Below, piece after piece: positions 61,679 through 64,000 of a DNA stretch of 64,000 bases (position 1 is its first letter; every line of letters begins with the position of its first letter). The position numbers and the translations under genes are program-made. The notes beneath the pieces were generated by a model, which was given only the letters and a program-made list of their open reading frames with translations, did no database searches and was not told where the DNA came from. The stretch is from Deltaproteobacteria bacterium (GTDB taxonomy: Bacteria > Desulfobacterota > GWC2-55-46): assembly GCA_016219015.1 (NCBI GenBank), contig JACRCL010000003.1, forward strand, positions 36,067-100,066, written 5' to 3'.

Positions 61679-61966
61679 TTACACGCCCTCGAATATCTCT
61701 ATCTTGTCGCCTTCACGGAGCGTTATGTACGCCTTCTTCCTCGTGGGCCTTCTGCCTGCGTACTTGCCCATCCTCTTTATCTTGCCCGGGACCCTGTGGG
61801 TGTTGACGTCGGTCACCTTCACGTTGAAGGCCTGCTCGACGGCGGTCTTTATCTCTTTCTTGTTGGCGGTGGCCTCCACCCAGAATATTACCTTGCCCTC
61901 GGCGCTCTGGGCCGTGGACTTCTCGGTTATCACCGGCGACTTTATTATCGAATAGTTAGTCATCAT
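61679..61966 (-). CDS. rplW: Ribosomal protein uL23
   Basis: 95 residues: [20 protein letters not shown] and [21 protein letters not shown] docking site for trigger factor and SRP at the tunnel exit. Its start overlaps the rplD stop. Confidence 0.98.
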   Translation of the reverse strand: MMTNYSIIKSPVITEKSTAQSAEGKVIFWVEATANKKEIKTAVEQAFNVKVTDVNTHRVPGKIKRMGKYAGRRPTRKKAYITLREGDKIEIFEGV

Positions 61967-62589
61967 AGTACGGAAGCCTCTACTTTCTCCAGGGCGCCTT
62001 TCGTTATCACGAGGTTGTCGTAATTAAGGATGTCGTAGACATTGAGCCCGCCTGCCGCGATGACCTTGAAGTCCTTCAGGTTCCTTACGGCAAGCTCCAG
62101 GTTGCGGTTCTTCCCTTCTATTACTATGAGGGCGTTATTAAGCCCCGCCTTCTTGAGTATCTCAAGAGCTGACTTCGTCTTCGGGGCATCGAGGTCGAGT
62201 GCGTCGTATATCTTGAGCCCGCCGTCCTTGAGCCGTAGCGCGAGCGCGGACTTCAATGCCTCCCTCATGACCTTCTTCGGGACCTTGTAGGAATAGTCCC
62301 TCGGGTGCGGGCCGAACACCGTCCCGCCGTGCCTCCAGAGAGGCGACCTTATCGAGCCTGACCTTGCCCTGCCCGTGCCCTTCTGCTTCCACGGCTTTAT
62401 GCCGCCGCCGCTCACCTCGCCCTTTGTCTTTGTCGAGGCTGTGCCGGACCTGCGGTTGGCGAGCTGCATCTTGACGACCTCATAGAAGAGGTGCTCTTTC
62501 ACTTCGCCGTACAGGGATTCGTTCAGGTCCATCTGGGAGACTTTAGTCCCGTTCTTATCGAGCACATCGATTTTCATTATGGGCTGCAT
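61963..62589 (-). CDS. rplD: Ribosomal protein uL4
   Basis: 208 residues. The central tunnel loop is visible as GTASTKTKGEVSGGGIKPW and KQKGTGRARSGSIRSPLWR. The first ATG (62589) has AAGGA 9 bases upstream; MKIDV four codons on is an alternative start. In E. coli L4 represses the S10 operon. Confidence 0.97.
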   Translation of the reverse strand: MQPIMKIDVLDKNGTKVSQMDLNESLYGEVKEHLFYEVVKMQLANRRSGTASTKTKGEVSGGGIKPWKQKGTGRARSGSIRSPLWRHGGTVFGPHPRDYSYKVPKKVMREALKSALALRLKDGGLKIYDALDLDAPKTKSALEILKKAGLNNALIVIEGKNRNLELAVRNLKDFKVIAAGGLNVYDILNYDNLVITKGALEKVEASVL

Positions 62590-62661
62590 TATGGGTTTCC
62601 TTACAAGTTTCGGTTAAAATAGTAACTATACACAATCCTGCCGGGATTCTCAAGGAATATC

Positions 62662-63294
62662 TTACTTTTTCATCGCCTTTTTAACGAGCACGAGGCCGTT
62701 TATCGCCCCGGGCACCGCCCCGCCTATGAGAAGGACGTTGTCCTCGGGCCTTATGGCCACGACCTTAAGGTTCTGCACCGTCACGTTCCGGCTGCCCATG
62801 TGGCCCGCCATCCTCATGCCCTTGTAGACCCTCGACGGGTCGGAGCTCGATCCAATTGAGCCGGGGGCCCTGTTGTGCATCGAGCCGTGGGATTCGGCGC
62901 CGCCGCTGAAGTGGTGTCTCCTCATCGAGCCCATGAAGCCCTTGCCCTTTGATTTGCCCTCGACATCGACGAAGTCGCCTGCCTTGAACACCTCCGAGCA
63001 GTTCAACGCCTGCCCGGCCTTGAGTTCGTCGAGCTTTTCGCCCTTCACCTCGGCGAGGTTGTAGAGGCAGGGGGTGGCGGCCTTCTTGAAATGCCCCTTC
63101 ATGGCCTTGTTCGCCCTCTTCTCCTTCTTCTCGCCTATGCCTATCTGCACCGCCTCGTAGCCGTCGCGCTCCTTCGTCTTTTTCTGCACGACAAAGCACT
63201 GCGCCGCGCTCACGACGGTGACGGGCACCATCTCCCCGGCCTCCGAGTAGATGTGCGTCATTCCGATCTTTTTTCCAAGAATGCCTTCTATCAT
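62662..63294 (-). CDS. rplC: Ribosomal protein uL3
   Basis: 210 residues from the ATG at 63294 (MIEGILGKKIGMTHIYSEAG). It contains GFMGSMRRHHFSGGAESHGS and MAGHMGSRNVTVQNLKVV; the loop reaches the peptidyl transferase centre. A TTG three codons earlier is less likely. Confidence 0.97.
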   Translation of the reverse strand: MIEGILGKKIGMTHIYSEAGEMVPVTVVSAAQCFVVQKKTKERDGYEAVQIGIGEKKEKRANKAMKGHFKKAATPCLYNLAEVKGEKLDELKAGQALNCSEVFKAGDFVDVEGKSKGKGFMGSMRRHHFSGGAESHGSMHNRAPGSIGSSSDPSRVYKGMRMAGHMGSRNVTVQNLKVVAIRPEDNVLLIGGAVPGAINGLVLVKKAMKK

Positions 63295-63375
63295 ATCAAC
63301 CAACCTTTTCAGGCCCCACTCTCATCAAAGGGGCGCGGCATAAGTGAATTTCCAAGCCCGTCAAAGCGGGGTGCT

Positions 63376-63687
63376 TCAGTCGAGCTTTATCTCGACGTCA
63401 ACGCCCGCCGGCAGATCGAGCTTCATAAGCGCATCGACCGTGTTCTGCGTAGGCTCCATGATGTCCATGAGCCTCTTGTGGGTCCGTATCTCGAACTGCT
63501 CCCTGCTCTTCTTGTCTACGTGCGGCGAGCGGAGGACGCAGAACTTGTTGATCCTCGTCGGGAGCGGGATCGGCCCCTTTATCCTGGCGCCGGTCCTGCG
63601 GGCCGTATCGACGATCTCCTTTACAGACCTGTCGAGAAGCCTGTGGTCGAATGCCTTAAGCCTTATCCTTATCTTCTGGTTATCCAC
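63376..63687 (-). CDS. rpsJ: Ribosomal protein uS10
   Basis: 103 residues: [50 protein letters not shown] at the end. Also the NusE partner of NusB in antitermination; nusB is encoded at 15539. Confidence 0.98.
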   Translation of the reverse strand: MDNQKIRIRLKAFDHRLLDRSVKEIVDTARRTGARIKGPIPLPTRINKFCVLRSPHVDKKSREQFEIRTHKRLMDIMEPTQNTVDALMKLDLPAGVDVEIKLD

Positions 63688-63753
63688 CTTGACTCCGTCC
63701 CTATTCCTTTTATTCGTTTCGTGGTCTGCCGGAGCCCCTCCGGCACGTTTAAT

Positions 63754-64000
63754 TTACGCTATTATCTTCGTCACTACGCCCGCGCCGACGGTCCTGCCGC
63801 CCTCGCGGATGGCGAACCTCACGCCCTCTTCCATGGCGATAGGCGTTATAAGCTCCACTTCGAGGCTCACGTTGTCTCCAGGCATCACCATCTCCGTGCC
63901 GTCCGGAAGCTTCGACACCCCGGTGACGTCCGTCGTCCTGAAGTAGAACTGCGGACGGTAGCCGTTGAAGAACGGCGTATGCCTGCCGCCCTCTTCCTTC
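63754..64000 (-). CDS. tuf: Elongation factor Tu, C-terminal part (cut by the window end)
   Basis: The last 81 codons plus the stop are present. [40 protein letters not shown] and the end [20 protein letters not shown] are the EF-Tu domain 3. It is the usual gene before rpsJ. The N-terminal GTPase lies outside the window. Confidence 0.98.
   Translation of the reverse strand, partial: KEEGGRHTPFFNGYRPQFYFRTTDVTGVSKLPDGTEMVMPGDNVSLEVELITPIAMEEGVRFAIREGGRTVGAGVVTKIIA

Overview
This window looks like a chromosomal segment from a GC-rich, Gram-negative anaerobe or facultative anaerobe that respires nitrate and uses selenium. It is most like the Deltaproteobacteria (Desulfobacterota) in gene order: nrdR-ribD-ribE-ribBA-ribH-nusB, a narGHJI operon with a dedicated cytochrome c and two NarK transporters, and a full S10-spc-alpha ribosomal supercluster. 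No 16S rRNA is present, so the lineage is inference. Most genes use C/G-ending codons and sit in short operons; no phage, CRISPR array or transposase gene was seen.

Layout. 1-2.4 kb (+): the 3' end of a biotin-dependent carboxylase subunit, an AEC transporter and a lipoprotein polysaccharide deacetylase. 2.4-6.8 kb (-): OsmC protein, selD, a YdcF/DUF218 protein and selB. The selD reading frame runs through an in-frame UGA at the catalytic position and carries a SECIS-like hairpin, so SelD is itself a selenoprotein here. 7.1-9.2 kb (+): a two-subunit [NiFe] hydrogenase. 9.4-13.2 kb: GAF-GGDEF protein, Hsp20, DUF488 protein and a cytochrome b561 pair. 13.4-15.5 kb (-): UDP-glucuronate decarboxylase and a DegT aminotransferase. 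15.5-20.2 kb (-): the riboflavin/nusB/nrdR operon, broken up by two inserted repeats. 20.5-22.7 kb: HU, tRNA-Ala(GGC), and a NosD-like beta-helix protein with a small membrane protein.

23.3-37.6 kb is a nitrate respiration region: hemerythrin-like protein, two small conserved proteins, narK-like transporter, narI, narJ, narH, narG, cytochrome c and one unknown gene on the minus strand. About 1.1 kb of AT-rich regulatory DNA follows, with two matched GTTAC-N6-GTAAC palindromes, and then a second narK and a universal stress protein on the plus strand. 37.9-47.5 kb holds an ABC-F ATPase, a zinc alcohol dehydrogenase, ispG-rhodanese-HIT, pabB-pabC, a second GAF-GGDEF protein, a BamE-like lipoprotein and a second HU gene. 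47.8-64 kb (-) is the ribosomal supercluster from tuf (cut by the window end) to rplQ, closed by a strong terminator; two genes too small for routine ORF calling, rpmJ and rpmD, are present.

The non-coding DNA is unusually rich in short palindromic, MITE-like repeats. One family (five copies, about 125-140 bp) ends outward on both sides in a UUUUUAGAGG sequence, and in one copy this end is the only visible Shine-Dalgarno sequence of the adjacent gene. A second family, ending in AGGCTGCTGAAAAA / AGGCTGCTCAAAAA, and a third, bounded by GTCATTCTGAG / CTCAGAATGAC, lie in many intergenic spaces and appear nested or recombined with one another. The most notable biology is the selenocysteine-containing SelD beside SelB, the repeat families embedded in operons, and the nitrate-respiration gene set.
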